DNA from: Karstenula rhodostoma CBS 690.94
Lineage: Eukaryota > Ascomycota > Dothideomycetes > Pleosporales > Didymosphaeriaceae
Direction: 5' to 3'
Assembly: GCA_010093485.1 (NCBI GenBank)
Contig: MU001502.1
Location: 1,756,057 to 1,820,056 of the forward strand
DNA: 64,000 nt
This document shows, piece by piece, positions 1-11,884 of this stretch. How positions within the stretch are numbered: the first letter of the stretch is position 1; each line of letters opens with the position of its first letter. The position numbers and the translations under genes are program-made. The notes below the pieces were generated by a model. That model saw only the letters and a list, made by a program, of their open reading frames with translations, ran no database searches and was not told the origin of the DNA.

Positions 1-38
1 GTCGTGCATGCGAACTTGGCTGATGTACCAATGCTTAG

Positions 39-2857
39 CTACCAACAATCGACCCAAGTCTGGAGCAAAGTGCCGCTGCGAACCGTAATGGACATCCTCC
101 CATGTCATCCGTCCACCACTCCGGCCCGCCAAACCACCTCTTGCAGCCGGACAATGCCTCTATGGGGAGCGGCCACCTCGCCCACGCCTTCTATGGAGAC
201 ATGTCGCGCGCCTCGCAGACGCCCTCGACGCCGTCCAATGCCTCGCCGCGTTTCTCAGCAATATCTCCAGCTAGCCAGTCGAAGCAGATGACATCACATT
301 ACGTCCCGACCGACCGGCCACCTCCCTCGCGCGATGTCTCGGACGATACACTTGACCAAGCCTACGCAACGTTTATCCTATACTGCAATCCGAACTTCCC
401 GACTACGATAGATACATCTGAATTGACGCGGTTGTTTCGAACCCCCCCAAAGAGCGATGGCAAATTGTTCAGTACTTGGGCGCTGTTTGAGCTCATACGA
501 AAGTTTGATTCAGGAGAGATCAAGACGTGGACCCAGTTGGCGCTCGACCTGGGTGTAGAACGGCCGGATACAGACAAGGGACAAAGCACGCAGAAGGTGC
601 AACAATACTCTGTTCGTTTGAAGGTAAGATTGAGTTCCTTCCCCTTTCATCAGTCGCAGTGCCATTTTCTACAATTGTGCCTCTATGTTGTTTTCATTTG
701 CACTTTGCATCTGATAGGATATGTCCCTTTCATCATTCAGACAGTGTCTGGACTGTACTTTCAAACGTTGGTAAATCTGTCACTATATCCAGGAACGTAT
801 AAGCATCAATACTGCATGTGACAATCGCAGCGTCAAAGTATCCGAATACGGGAACCGAACACGTCGCTTAGAGTATTCATATACTTGCTTCATATGCTAA
901 TACGCTTTCGTCCGCTAGGATTGTTGTTCCAAGACATCCTATGCGGGGCGAGCAATCCTTCTGTATGGCTACGTCAGGGTGCCTATGTCGATTGCCTCAT
1001 CATCTGGACTTCTTCTCCTTTTTTTCTTTCTCTTGCGTCTCATTGGGATACTGACGATATTAGCGATGGATGCGCGCGATGCACATCGATGCGTTCTTCG
1101 AATACATGCTGGGTAAACAACATCAGTACTACCTACAAATACCATCACCTCACAACCCGTTCCCGGAGAATGGACGTGATGGAGTGCCCTTGGAAGAGGA
1201 TCTGGCGATCAGAGCTCTCGATCCCAAATTCCGTCCGAAGCGCGGACGCAGGAAAGCAGATGAAGGCGAAGACGATATAGACATGATCGACCACTCACCA
1301 GCTCCAAAACGTCCTCAACTAGACACATCCATACCCTTTGGAAACGTTTTGCAACCACAGTCTGCATATCCAGGCAGCGCCCATCCTGATCATATGGAGG
1401 GGTTTCTAGGGACGCACGATCCGTGGACGGCATCCGCCATTACACCGTCTTCCGCCTTGACAGCGGCATCAGCACCTAGCCGAATGAACCCGAACAAGAA
1501 CCTGACGCCATATTCAGCGTCACCCATGTCCGGGCAGCAGCTTCGATGGCGCTTGAATACAATGGATAATCCAACTACACCGCACCCCCTATCTGCCGTC
1601 ACACCTCACTCAGCTCACCCTGATTTCTTCGACGAACCCCAATCCGCTATCACCCCCTCGAGCTCGAAACGGTCGCGACGACGACACGGACCGGCGGTTT
1701 CATCAGCATGGCCAAGCAACAGTTCTTCATCAACAGGCAAGCTTCGTGGCAGACCTCCGAGTAATCGCTCCGTCCGCGACGGACCGTTTGTCACTTTCCC
1801 TGCCAATCCCAAGACCAAGGAGGGACCCACAATAGACGTGAATAGGAATCCAGGAAACCTAACACCGATAGTGGAGAGAGCGCACTCTGACCCTCCAGCT
1901 GCTGAGCAACACTTCCGGTTCCCTCCCACACCGGCTTCAGCTGTATCGCCTACGAACATGGACTCACAGATCCCAAACACATCACAGCGGGGCCACAGAT
2001 TAAGTCTCCAAGTGCCGCAAAGTCTCGGAAATCCCGTTCGCCTCGTCACACCCACAGTCCTTGTGAACGGACAGGAGAACGACGCCTCGACGGTCACAAA
2101 CCACCGCTCAGGCCCCCTCTACGACCAGCCCACCGAGCAATCCCACCACCACCAACCGACCTCCTCACCCGCCCAATTCCCAAACACCTCCCAAACCTCA
2201 TCCCAAGCCCAGCCCCAACCCGCGCCATCCACACCCTCCCTCCCCACTATACCCCCCGAGTCCCTCAAACGCGCCCTCGTCGCCGAACTCATCCGCGCCC
2301 CCCTCACCGGCCGCCGCAAGCGCCTCTCCGGCACCGAAGCTAAAGCCCTCGCCTCGTCCATCCTGGCGCCCCTCTCCGCGCCTCGAGCCTCCGCGCCCGC
2401 CGCGAAAACCATGTCCGAGGGTGCCCTCGCCATCGCAATAAGCAGCTGTCTCGGGCTGACCTCCGCGGTGGGTCTCGGTGCTGGCGGGCCTAGCGGCGGT
2501 GTGAAGAGGGTTGAATGCGTGCGGTTCCGCGTGGGCGGGGACGGGTATGAGAGTCCCATCGACGAGGAGGATGAGGAGGGGATGTTGGGGGAGGCAGGCA
2601 CGGTGCGGGAGACGTTTGATATTTTTTTTAATGTTAGTTTTGGGGGGCTGGTTGGGGAGTGGGTTGTCAAGGGTGTGGGTGCTGAAGGGAGGAGTGCGGA
2701 TGACGGTGGTGAGGGAGGGAGGGGGGAGCAGGAGGGGCAGGCGCCGAGTACGGCGGCGGGGTGGAAGGCGCGGTTTTTGGAGGTGCAGAGGAGGTTGTGG
2801 GAGAAGGAGGAGGAGGCGAGGGTGTTGAGGGAGAGGGTGTTGGAGGCGGTCTTGTAA
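39..2857 (+). CDS. abp2: ARS-binding protein 2 (Abp2 family), 5'-partial
   Basis: This is a nuclear DNA-binding protein of the fungal ARS-binding factor 2/Abp2 family; in fission yeast Abp2 binds replication origins. The conserved domain lies mainly at 330-623 and continues at 1064-1250, with a basic patch (KFRPKRGRRK) after it. Exons are read as about 39..623 and 1064..2857, with a 440-nt GT-AG intron that keeps phase and ends in CTGAC-TATTAG. The frame stays open and protein-like back to an acceptor-like TTAG at 38 with no ATG before 102, so one or more 5' exons probably lie outside the window; a start at 102 is the alternative. The C-terminal half is Ser/Pro-rich and low-complexity, with a short charged, heptad-like tail. 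Third positions swing from C-rich (2100-2400) to G-rich (2500-2857). The family call is from recognition and fairly firm; the 5' limit is uncertain. Confidence 0.8.
624..1063 (+). other. Long intron of the abp2 gene
   Basis: A 440-nt intron with donor GTAAGA and acceptor GATATTAG. It joins two exons in phase 0 across the conserved Abp2 domain (...RLK|RWM...). It is about eight times longer than the other introns in the window and T-rich near its 3' end. I see no open reading frame or RNA fold in it worth naming. Confidence 0.65.
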
Positions 2858-3384
2858 ACCGGGGGTTTTGGATTTGCGTTTGGGTTTGGTATACGTGAGC
2901 GGATTTTGATACCCTCTGACGCTGGCGTGGATGTTTGTTTTTGGTTTATAGTATATATGCTACGTAATGTACAGCAGCGTTATGATCTGGCTTGACTTGA
3001 TGGGGGATTGAAAGTATTTTGTTGAGGTGAGCGCAATGCGTTGTTTTAGAGATGTAAAGCGTCTTCATGTATGGTCGTTGCAGGGTTTCTGTAAGAGTAA
3101 CATTTGATGCTCAAAAACATGAAATGTAAGACGTCTGAAGGCGACTGTGGGTTTCATAAGGTGTGCTGATTTTGTTTGCATTCAATTGCGGATGGTATGG
3201 TTTCGCCTGATTTAGGGTGATCAAGGGCACCACTTTCCCCGGTCCTGTACATGTACTCTAGCTATATATACAATATTCATTTTGGCACCCCACCGAGTTC
3301 CTTTATCGAGTTTTGCCGCGGCTTGCCCAAGCTCGCGAAGTATCATATTTGATACAATATTCATAATCATTACACATCGTCATG
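2858..3384. other. Convergent 3' intergenic region, abp2/PEX39
   Basis: This is an AT-richer stretch between two convergent genes and presumably holds both 3' UTRs. TATATATAC-like and ATATTCAT-like sequence near 3260-3370 would fit fungal polyadenylation efficiency elements. I see no coding or structured RNA signal. Confidence 0.4.
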
Positions 3385-3942
3385 TCATGTTGTAGCTTCA
3401 GGAGTTTCGTCCTTTTCCCAGGGCTTCCTCCGCCTTGACTGCGTAGCTTGAGAGGCCTGTCCGGTGAGGAGCGTATCGGGTATTTCCTTGATCCCTGGGA
3501 TGGGCTGTCCGGTGGTGACCAGCTCTACGATGTGTGCAAATGACGTGGGGTACGGCGCTGGAGGCTCGCTCGCATTCGCGGAAGCTTCGGGGAGAATGCC
3601 GCCTGCGTTGTCGATGGTAGCAGCGACAGGAGCCTGTACGCCATTGGGCACCAGAGCGGGGCGGCCGCGCACATTGCGGTAGGCCTTGTAGGCGTCGAAG
3701 TCGACGTTCGTGTTGTATCTCCTGGGACAGTCAGCATGCGTAAGAGCTCGCTGCAGCTTGGTCACATGCCTGGCATAGTAGAAGCATCGCGCCCGCAGTG
3801 TCAGTTCAGAGGCCTGCTCGGGCGAGGCGGTGCTGCCCAGTATGGCACTCAGACCAGACTGGAACTCGGCATCTTCGTCCCAGTTGTACTGCTCCAGCGA
3901 CTCGTAGACATCGTTCAGCCCATCTGCCGCGGCGACACTCAT
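3385..3942 (-). CDS. PEX39: PEX39-like peroxin (KPWE-motif protein)
   Basis: A single-exon protein of 185 aa. The C-terminal half has the signature of the KPWE family: a Phe-Ala-His-Ile-Val-Glu segment near residues 135-140, a GQPIPGIKEIP stretch at 145-155, and RRRKPWE at 170-176. Recent work describes proteins with this motif as PEX39, a cytosolic factor that helps the PEX7-dependent (PTS2) import of peroxisomal matrix proteins; that role is known for the family and not shown here. The N-terminal 70 residues are predicted helical. The start is the first in-frame ATG, with a divergent SCD6 gene 252 bp away. The motif match is strong; the orthology with the yeast and human proteins is inferred. 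Confidence 0.7.
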   Translation of the reverse strand: MSVAAADGLNDVYESLEQYNWDEDAEFQSGLSAILGSTASPEQASELTLRARCFYYARHVTKLQRALTHADCPRRYNTNVDFDAYKAYRNVRGRPALVPNGVQAPVAATIDNAGGILPEASANASEPPAPYPTSFAHIVELVTTGQPIPGIKEIPDTLLTGQASQATQSRRRKPWEKDETPEATT

Positions 3943-4194
3943 GGCTGCGAGTAAAGGCCAGGCATGCAGGTGGGGTGGAGGAGCATGGACCTCCGGTGAG
4001 GTACCTGGGCCGAAGCTTAGCCGGAGCTTGCTGCACGCAGTTCTCTTCGCTTTCGCGCACCCACAAACCTCTCTCTCTCATTCCGCCCATCCCCTCCACC
4101 TTCTCCCCGACTGCGCTCTCTCTTTTCCTTTCTTCTGCTCTACTCAAGCGCTACCTGTTTGAATTGTTTTGAGCACTGTGCATCTGCCGCCATC
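3943..4194. promoter_or_regulatory. Bidirectional promoter PEX39/SCD6
   Basis: A 252-bp head-to-head gap between two ATGs. It holds a pyrimidine-rich run (CTCTCTCTC and CTTCTCCCC segments, 4068-4140) typical of fungal transcription start regions just 5' of the SCD6 ATG. No TATA box is evident in either direction. Confidence 0.45.
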
Positions 4195-6234
4195 ATGTCC
4201 GAGTACATTGGGTACGTCTCAGCCGCGCCATCAACTGGAGCTTCTGCTGACACGCATTGCGCAGTGCTCGCATATCCCTCATCTCCAAGAGCGACATCCG
4301 GTATGCTCGCATCCATTGAGAGAGCTGTGCGCACGTGCTGAGTGGCCTAGATACGTCGGCACGCTCATCAACATCAACTCAGAACAGTCTACCGTGTCGC
4401 TCGACAATGTGCGGTCGTTCGGTACCGAAGGCCGTCGTGGCGGTAATGATGAATATGGGCCGTCAGATGCAGTCTATGAGCAGATTGTGTTCCGTGGCAG
4501 CGACGTGAAGGATCTGCGCATCGAGGAGACGCCCAAAGAGGAGCCTCCCATGCCGCAGGACCCCGCCATCATCGGAGTAAGTCACACCCATTTTCGTTAC
4601 TTCCCAGGGTCCAATGATTAAACATTTTTCGGATGTAAACCATTTAAACCACCGAGAGCGCAAAACCGTGTGGATATTTTCCGTTGCCTTCCTTCTGAGT
4701 ACCCCTCAATGCCTTTGACTTTTGTAGCTACCTTCTAAAAAGCTCTGCTAACATGGCACGTTGGGTTGAACAGGTACAGCAGGCTCAGCGACAGGAAGTT
4801 CCTCCGCCTGACCAGCGCGCACAGCCGCCGAACCAGAACTTCCCCCCTCCCCCACCTGGCCAATTCCCCCCAGGTGGTTACCCACCGTTTGGACACCCGC
4901 CGCCACCGTACGGTAATAGGTTCGGTCCGCAGGGTGGCTTTCCTGGCGGCCCTCCTGGACCTTTCCCGGGAGGTCCCCCTGGAGGTTTCGGCATGCCGGG
5001 TCCATTTGGTTATGGAGCGCCTCCGCCAGGATGGGGCCCGCCAGGCCAATTTAATGGGCCTCCCGGTCCCTTTCCTGGGCAAGGTCCCATCGGCCCACCC
5101 GGCCAGCAACAGCCTCAACAAGACCAGAACCAGAACCAGCCACCGGCGGGACCCAAGGGTGCAGCGGCTGGTCCTCCAGTCAACAAGGAAGAAAAGCCCA
5201 ATGCCCAAACCAAGGTAGCCGAGGCGGACGGTAGCGCGAAGCCCACAGAACAAAAGCCCAACGCGAAGGCCACTCCCACACCTTCTGCATCTGCCTCTGC
5301 TTCTGCCACAAAGCAGCCCCCCCTTCCCCCCGTTGACTCAAAACCGCCCGTTGCAGCGGCTCTTGCTCCACCTGCACAGCCTGCTAGAGCACCGAAAGCT
5401 GCACCGACCGGACCGAGGAGCGGCCGCATCGCCCCTGCCGTGCCTCTTATCAGCCCTGGCCAGAGGAATGCCGCGCCCCAAGCTCAACCCGTTGCTGCTG
5501 CTGCCGCAGTACAAAGTCAGTCAAGTGCTGATCCCACCCAAAACTATCACAACGCAACCCAGGCTGCGACTGCTGCCGTAGCAGCGGCCATGGCAAAGCT
5601 TGAGGTTGGGAAGGCTCCTGCACCGTCTGCGGCACAGCCGATGAACCCAAATCTTCAGCAACGGATCGACGAGATGCGAGATGAGCAGGCCCGAAGGGGC
5701 GGACCGGCCCACCGCGGAGGCAGCCGAGGAGGTCGTGGCGGTCGAGGTGGAAATACCCAACATGCGAAACTGGAAATTCCGGCGACAGACTTTGACTTTG
5801 CATCTGCTAATGCCAAGTTCAATAAGATGGATTCCGTCAAGGACGCTATCGCGTCAGGCTCACCACTTGGTGAAGGCGTAGCACCCCCCCCTGTGGTCGA
5901 AGCTGCAACCAACGGCCACGCGGCTGAATCTAGCGCCGATAATGTCGTTATCCCGCCCCCTGCGGCGTACAACAAGTCGTCAAGCTTCTTCGACAACATC
6001 TCCAGCGAGCTGAAGGACCGCGAGGATTCGGCCGTCAATCGCGGCCAGCAATTCAGAACCCAAGAGAGGGCCAAGAACATGGAGACCTTTGGCCAGGGCA
6101 GTGTCGATGGCTTCCGGGGCGGATACCGTGGACGCGGACGCGGTCGTGGCCGGGGTCGTGGACGCGGCTTCAACGGCGGCGGCTTCCGAGGCGGTCGCGG
6201 TCGCGGTGGACCGTTTGGTGATCAGCAGGCTTAG
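4195..6234 (+). CDS. SCD6: Scd6/LSM14-family RNA granule protein
   Basis: A translational repressor and decapping activator of P-bodies (yeast Scd6, animal LSM14/RAP55). Exons are 4195..4211, 4265..4300, 4351..4576 and 4774..6234, giving 579 aa. Exon 1 is only 17 nt; splicing restores the Lsm-domain start MSEYIGARISLISKSDIRYV. Order: LSm domain 1-80; Pro/Gly/Gln-rich linker; FDF box (DFDFASANAKFNK) near 432; FFD box (SSSFFDNISSE) near 495; TFG box (ERAKNMETFGQGS) near 530; then RGG/GRGRG repeats to the C-terminus, a likely arginine-methylation and eIF4G-binding region. All family landmarks are present. The acceptor of intron 3 could be 4773 (preferred, with branch point CTAAC at 4748) or 4779; both keep the frame. 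Confidence 0.93.
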
Positions 6235-7076
6235 TCGGCCGATCCATGGCAGGTCGTCTGCGAACCTCACCAGCATTTTCTTATCGAAACCGGTTCACTT
6301 GTCCACGGATTGCAGTGTCTGCATCTCACCAACGAACGTGATCTCCCCGATGACGTTCACGAGCTCTGTTCGACACAATCGTATTGATTTGAAACGAATT
6401 CTTCGGACAGCTTCATGTTTATGAAAAAAAGGGCATCGGTTTCTACGACATGACATATTGTTTTTCAGCGAAAGGACGGGTGTTTGGATTTGGGTGTGGT
6501 CTCTTGCGGCGCTTTGTACAAGTATGGGTTGAGCGATGGGCGCGTGGCCTTGGGTCGAACTGTATAGCTTATTATGGAGAGGATGATATCCCGTGACGAA
6601 GCAATGAATGGAGTGGCAACGTGCCGACTTGGTAACACCTGGCGAAATGAATCCAATGCCGAGTGCAGGGTAACAAGCGAAGTGACTGTGATCTGAACTC
6701 GCACATCCTCCGCTGTATACAGTTCGGCGTGCATCCTGCAAACCCGCGTGGTTTGCTTTTTTTCATCTGACAGCGCCCGTGCATCGCGATGACGACGGGA
6801 GCAGCCTCAGGGCGGTGGCCACGTGCTCAACCATTGGCTGTCGCGAACCAGGGCAAGCAAGAGCTTCCCCGCAGGTTGCGCATCAACAAATCTCTGTCGC
6901 TGCAGAGGAAGCCTGATATGCACATTATTGCTACCGGCCGCTGATTCCTGCTCGGATAATCTTCTGCCCTTGCCGTTCGCTAGCTTCCCTTCCCTGTCTT
7001 GTTGCGCCTGCGTCAATTGCTTGTCTCGATAGCTGTCTCGATAGCTCCAGCAACCGCGCGCGAGGGTTGATACACC
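6235..7076. other. Intergenic region SCD6-VTC2
   Basis: Holds the SCD6 3' UTR and the promoter and leader of the VTC gene. The 6960-7060 part is pyrimidine-rich and contains a duplicated octamer, AGCTGTCTCGAT-like, at 7030-7046. No ORF here has coding character. Confidence 0.35.
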
Positions 7077-9671
7077 ATGAAGTTCGGCACCACCCTGCGC
7101 AAGAGCGTCTACGCGCCGTGGAAGGGCCAGTACATCGACTACGATAAGCTCAAGAACCTGCTCCGCGAGCACGATGACGACAAGCCGTGGACCTCGGACG
7201 ACGTGACGCAGTTCACCGAGGAGCTTGCCAACGTGCAGCTGGAGAAGGTGTACAACTTTAAGAGGGACGTTCAGGAGAAGCTGAAGGAGCGCACGACGGC
7301 ATGCGAGAAGAAACTCGAGCCATTGGCCATCGGCATCAAGGCGGAGGAGGGCAAAGACAGCGGCGAGGCGTCGGCTTCGTCCAAGGACAACAAGTCGGGC
7401 GTGCCGCCTGCGGAGAGAAAGAAGCTGCTCCAGGAGGTGCTGAAGGAGCTCGATGACATCACCAAAGAGGTCAAGGAGCTGGAAAAGTACGGGCGCATCA
7501 ACTACACGGCGGTGATCAAGGCCACCAAGAAGCACGACAAGCTGCGCGGGCGGGCGTACCGCTTGAGGCCGTTCATCAATGCGCGCCTTACTGAGAAGCC
7601 CATCTACACCGAGGACCAGAGCCCGCTGCTGTACCGCCTTTCGGCCATGTATAGCTTTGTGCGCCAGAGCCTGGACGGCAAGCCGCAGGAGGCGCTGTCA
7701 TTTGCCGAGAATGCCACGAGCGCGGAGGACTTTACCTCCTACAAGTGTACGTTTCATGTTCTCGCTCTACGCTTATCAACTAATACAACGCAGTCTGGGT
7801 CCACAAGGAGAACCTGCTCGAAGTCAAGACCGTAATCCTCCGTCGCCTGCCCGTCCTCGTGTACAACCCGCAGACCTCCAAGGTCGCCGAAGGCTTCCAG
7901 CGTGATCCCACCATTACCTCCATATACTTTGACAACCATGACTTCCCGCTATACACAGACAAGGTCAACCACGTCCCCAATGCCGCGTCCCTTCGTCTTA
8001 GGTGGTACGGCCAGCTTGCCGAAGAGCCCACCATCTTTCTTGAAAAGAAGGACATGAAGGACGGAAATGTGGCAGAGGAGCAGCGGTTCTCCATCAAGGA
8101 GAAGTACATCCAGCCGTTCATCGCTGGCAAGTACCACATGGAGAAGCAGGTCCAGAAGATGGAGGCTCGCGGTGCCCAGGAGGTCAACGAGTTCAAGAAG
8201 TCCGTCAACGACATTTCCAACTTTATCAAGGAAAAGGACCTTCAGCCAGTCCTGCGCGCAAACTACACTCGCACTGCCTTCCAGATTCCTGGCGACAACC
8301 GCGTACGTGTATCACTGGACACAAACCTCGCTCTGATCCGCGAGGATTCGCTGGATCTGGACCGTCCGTGCCGCGACCCTGATGACTGGCACAGGCGGGA
8401 AATTGACGATCGCAAGATGGAATACCCATTCAAAGAGATCAGAAAGGGCGAGCGGTACGACTTTCCGCATGCAATCCTGGAGATCAAGGTCAAGGGCTTG
8501 AAGAAGTACGAATGGATTGAGGACCTGATCAACTCCCACTTGGTCAAGGAGGCTCCTCGCTTCTCCAAGTTCGTGCAGGGCGTGGCCAAACTGTTCGAAG
8601 ACCAGGTACGTGAGGCGACTTTGTGGGACTCGCAATGCATTCTAAACTGTTCGCCATCTGCCGTCTTCCACATTTACTGACAAGGCCAGGTGAACACGTT
8701 CCCCTTCTGGCTTAGCGAGGTAGAGACGGACATCAAGCGCGAACCCGAAGCCGCGTTCGAAGAAGAACAGAAGAAGAAGCAGAAAGCCGCCGAAGACGAC
8801 TTCGCCGTCGGTAGTCTCTTTGGTGCGCGTGCAAGGTAGGCAACACCAGTCCATCCCTCATTGCCGTCAAACATACTGACTCATCCCAGCCCTAGCTACC
8901 GCCCCTCGGTCATCTCCCCCGTCGGCTCCCCCGCCGCGGGCACCTCCGCGCGCAAAGCCAGCGCCCCTGTGAAGCCCTCCCCCCTCGTCGTTGAGCAGCA
9001 CACCAAGCCGAGCGCCGACGACATCGACAGCGACGACGACGGCGCGGCTGCGCTCCCCGACCGCACAACGGGCCTCTCCTCGCTCTTCCCATCCTTCTCC
9101 ACGTCCAAATACGCTCGCAGCAAAGAATCCGCCACCAAAGCCATTACGCTGCCCCCCGGCGTCCGGCACCCGGGCGTCTGGATCAAGGACCAGGGCCCCG
9201 TGCGCGTCGAGGCGAAGGTCTGGCTCGCGAACCAGCGCACGTTTATAAAGTGGCAGCACGTCTCGGTGCTTCTCGCATCGCTCTCCCTGGGCTTGTACAA
9301 CGCCGCCGGTGAAGCAAATAACATCGCAAGGATCCTCGCGGTCGTCTACACCTGCGTCGCATTGTTCACACTGGTGTGGGGATATGGGGTTTACATGTGG
9401 AGGAGGAGACTGATTATGAAGAGGAGTGGGACGGACTTTGACAGTGTGGTGGGACCGTTGGTGGTGGCGGTGGGGTTGGCGGTTGCGCTGTGTTTGAACT
9501 TTGGGTTTAAAGTGAGTGAATTACGCTGGGGGTTAGGGGGTGCTTGCTAATGTGTGATAGTACCGGGCTATACTGAACGAGCGTCATCACGATGATGCCA
9601 GACACAATGGTACGGCGGCGGCGGCGGCGCTGGTGGAGATGGTGGCGGAGAGGATTGAGTTGGTGAGGTAA
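7077..9671 (+). CDS. VTC2: VTC complex SPX/polyphosphate-polymerase-like subunit (Vtc2/Vtc3 type)
   Basis: A subunit of the vacuolar transporter chaperone complex, which makes polyphosphate from ATP and moves it into the vacuole or acidocalcisome. Exons 7077..7746, 7794..8605, 8690..8835, 8890..9511 and 9561..9671 give 786 aa. Order: N-terminal SPX domain (MKFGTTLRKSVYAPWKGQYI..., with the Lys-rich inositol-pyrophosphate site around KATKKHDK near residue 150); a central triphosphate-tunnel fold with SLRLRWYG, IFLEKK, FQIPGDNRVRVSLDT and ILEIKVK; an acidic linker; and a C-terminal Vtc1-like domain with three membrane helices. The start (VYAPWK..YIDY) and the segment FWLSEVETDIKREPEAAFEEE resemble Vtc2/Vtc3 more than Vtc4. 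The tunnel's basic residues look largely kept, so catalysis cannot be excluded by eye. Confidence 0.9.
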
Positions 9672-11884
9672 ACTCGTGCCCGTTCTTTCAGGCACGGGGA
9701 GATGAGGGGTGGTTGCTGTACGATGTTGATAGATTGGGGGGGGAAGCACATAAAGAGTTGGAGCGGCACAGTCACTGTCTCGCTGCGGTGTTGTGTCGCA
9801 AGGTACGTTTATCAGGGATGGTTTGTCCGGGGTGGGCGCTGTATACCTTTTGCGTTGTCGGTCCGCAGTGATGCGATGGTGATGGTGATATGTGATTGTT
9901 CTGCTCTAAGCTCGGTGGGATAGTCTGGTGTGTGAGGGGGTAACGAGCTCCGTGGCTGGGTGCTGGAAATCGTCTTGGGCTAAGGTGAGTTACACCGATG
10001 GCCTAGTTTATGGACTTGTAACGTAGAATGGTGGTGGATGTTGCGAGCCGGCCTACAGCAGGCAACAGCAAGTGGAGGGAGGTGGCGGGCGGGAGCGCGT
10101 GGTGAGAAGGCAGCGAAGACGCGGTGCTGTCTCGTGCTGGAGTAGTTTTGCCTGTGGTCACGCTCGTGTATATTGTTGCAGTGGAAGCGTGTTAGTGTGC
10201 GGGACGTGACGAGTGTACACGCCGTGCTGTGCTGTGCGGGGTGGGATGGGATTTGGGCTTGCGAAGGGCGGTGTGGTTGGTGATTGAACGAGGTGACCAC
10301 GTAGGGCGAGCGAGAAGGTTGCGCTTATGTGATTGTTAGGTAGATGTGGCTTTGTGCGAATATTAAGAGCGACAAGGCCTGCCTGCTATTTACGATTGTG
10401 AAAGGAGCTCCACAATGACGGTAAACGGATATCATATGCTCTATAGTGATGACCTGCGATGAAGCACAGTTCACTCTGTGAAGCAGCTGTGGTACAACCT
10501 CGTGCCAAGTGGATCTTGCTGTCCTCAAGCGTTCGCTCTACGGGACGTTCCGTTGCGCCGGGTCAGTCGGCACGGTAACAATGGTACCAGGAATTGTCTG
10601 CCGGATCGGACTCGAAGCAAGGAGGAAGAAGTTGCTGTCGTGCTTGCTTTGCACGTTTCGTCCATTGGGGCGGTGAGTGTGTTATCGTTCAATGGCAATC
10701 AGGTACTCACGATATCTAGCAATGCATTGGGATCCTAGGAGCATGCATGTGTTGGACCAATATCGTCGTCCATGGGCAGATTGTGATTCAGAGTTCATAC
10801 CCGAATCGGGGCAGTAATTGCGGTTGCCATTAGATGAAGTTCCGATGCGGGACCTGCGTTTCATGGGTTATTTCCGGTACGGAGAGCATTGTGCCTGTGC
10901 CAGTGACTCGAGTCTCGAAATGTATTTGCACGACAGTACTTCAGGAGGTACGTTGTCGGGCGAAGAAGTGGGCAGCAAGTTTAGGGTGAAACAGACGCTG
11001 GGAACCGTCCCGATGGTCAGCACGCGTCAGATCCATCCCCGTTTCGACACCAACCACATCCACCATCATCGCTGTTTGCGACCACACTGCTTTCCCTTTT
11101 ACACAATCGAAGATGATAGGAAATGCTGTTCGCATTGCATGGCCACTTTCCATGCCACCAATACGTGACGCAGTCAAGACCTGCACGAGCCCCGGTACTC
11201 GTAGCACAACGACTGCGCAGCTGCGTTACCTGTACCCAAAGTCGCACAAAGCACAGCTCTCTGACTGTCCATCTTGATTCTGGTACCTGCGCATCGGATA
11301 CTCTTGGCTGGGCCTGCACGCACACTTCGATGGCCACGCTGTTCCTGCAGCGATTGGCGCTCCACCCACGCGCTCCCGTCGTCGGGCGAACAGCCTGCAG
11401 GCTGCTGTTTCTTGAGCACAGCTTCCCGGAAGATATGCAGGTACTAGCACGCTGTAATTGTATTTGTACGGTTGTGGCCCGTTTGGCGGTAATGCTGGCA
11501 GTCACTGGCACCGTTGCTCAGCTCCAAACTCATCTTTTCCATTGCCATAAAGAGGCAGTCCCTCAGCGTGGTTAACCTCAGCTTGGTAGGTAGCCTTCTA
11601 CCTGTGCCCAAGTCAATTGAGGCGTTTTTCTTGTGCATACGATTGGAACGCGGTCTCCGTTTGTACACGTGATTGCAGGCTACCGTGCCTTCCTTTCTCG
11701 TCGACCATTTGCTGTCGAGCAAAATACGCCTCGTCTTCGACTCTCACAAATCACTCTAGCACAACTATCGCTCGTTATTGTTCGTCATCTTCGCTCGTTA
11801 CAAGACCCTTCGATCGTTCCCTGCACTGATTTTTCATCGGCGCCCTGTTTGTTTGACAGCCTTCAACAAGTGCGAACATTCACC
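9672..11884. other. Gene-free region, VTC2-S41 peptidase
   Basis: About 2.2 kb. The first 700 bp are G/T-rich on the plus strand and continue the G-skew of the VTC2 3' end; the rest is mixed composition. The ORFs here on both strands overlap each other, have no recognisable motifs and show unstable codon use, so none is called. 11560-11884 is pyrimidine-rich and is the probable promoter and leader of the peptidase gene. Confidence 0.4.

Noticed and set aside
4735..6173. Long reading frames opposite the SCD6 gene
   Set aside because: Shadow frames produced by the Pro/Gly/Ala-rich and RGG-encoding sequence of SCD6.
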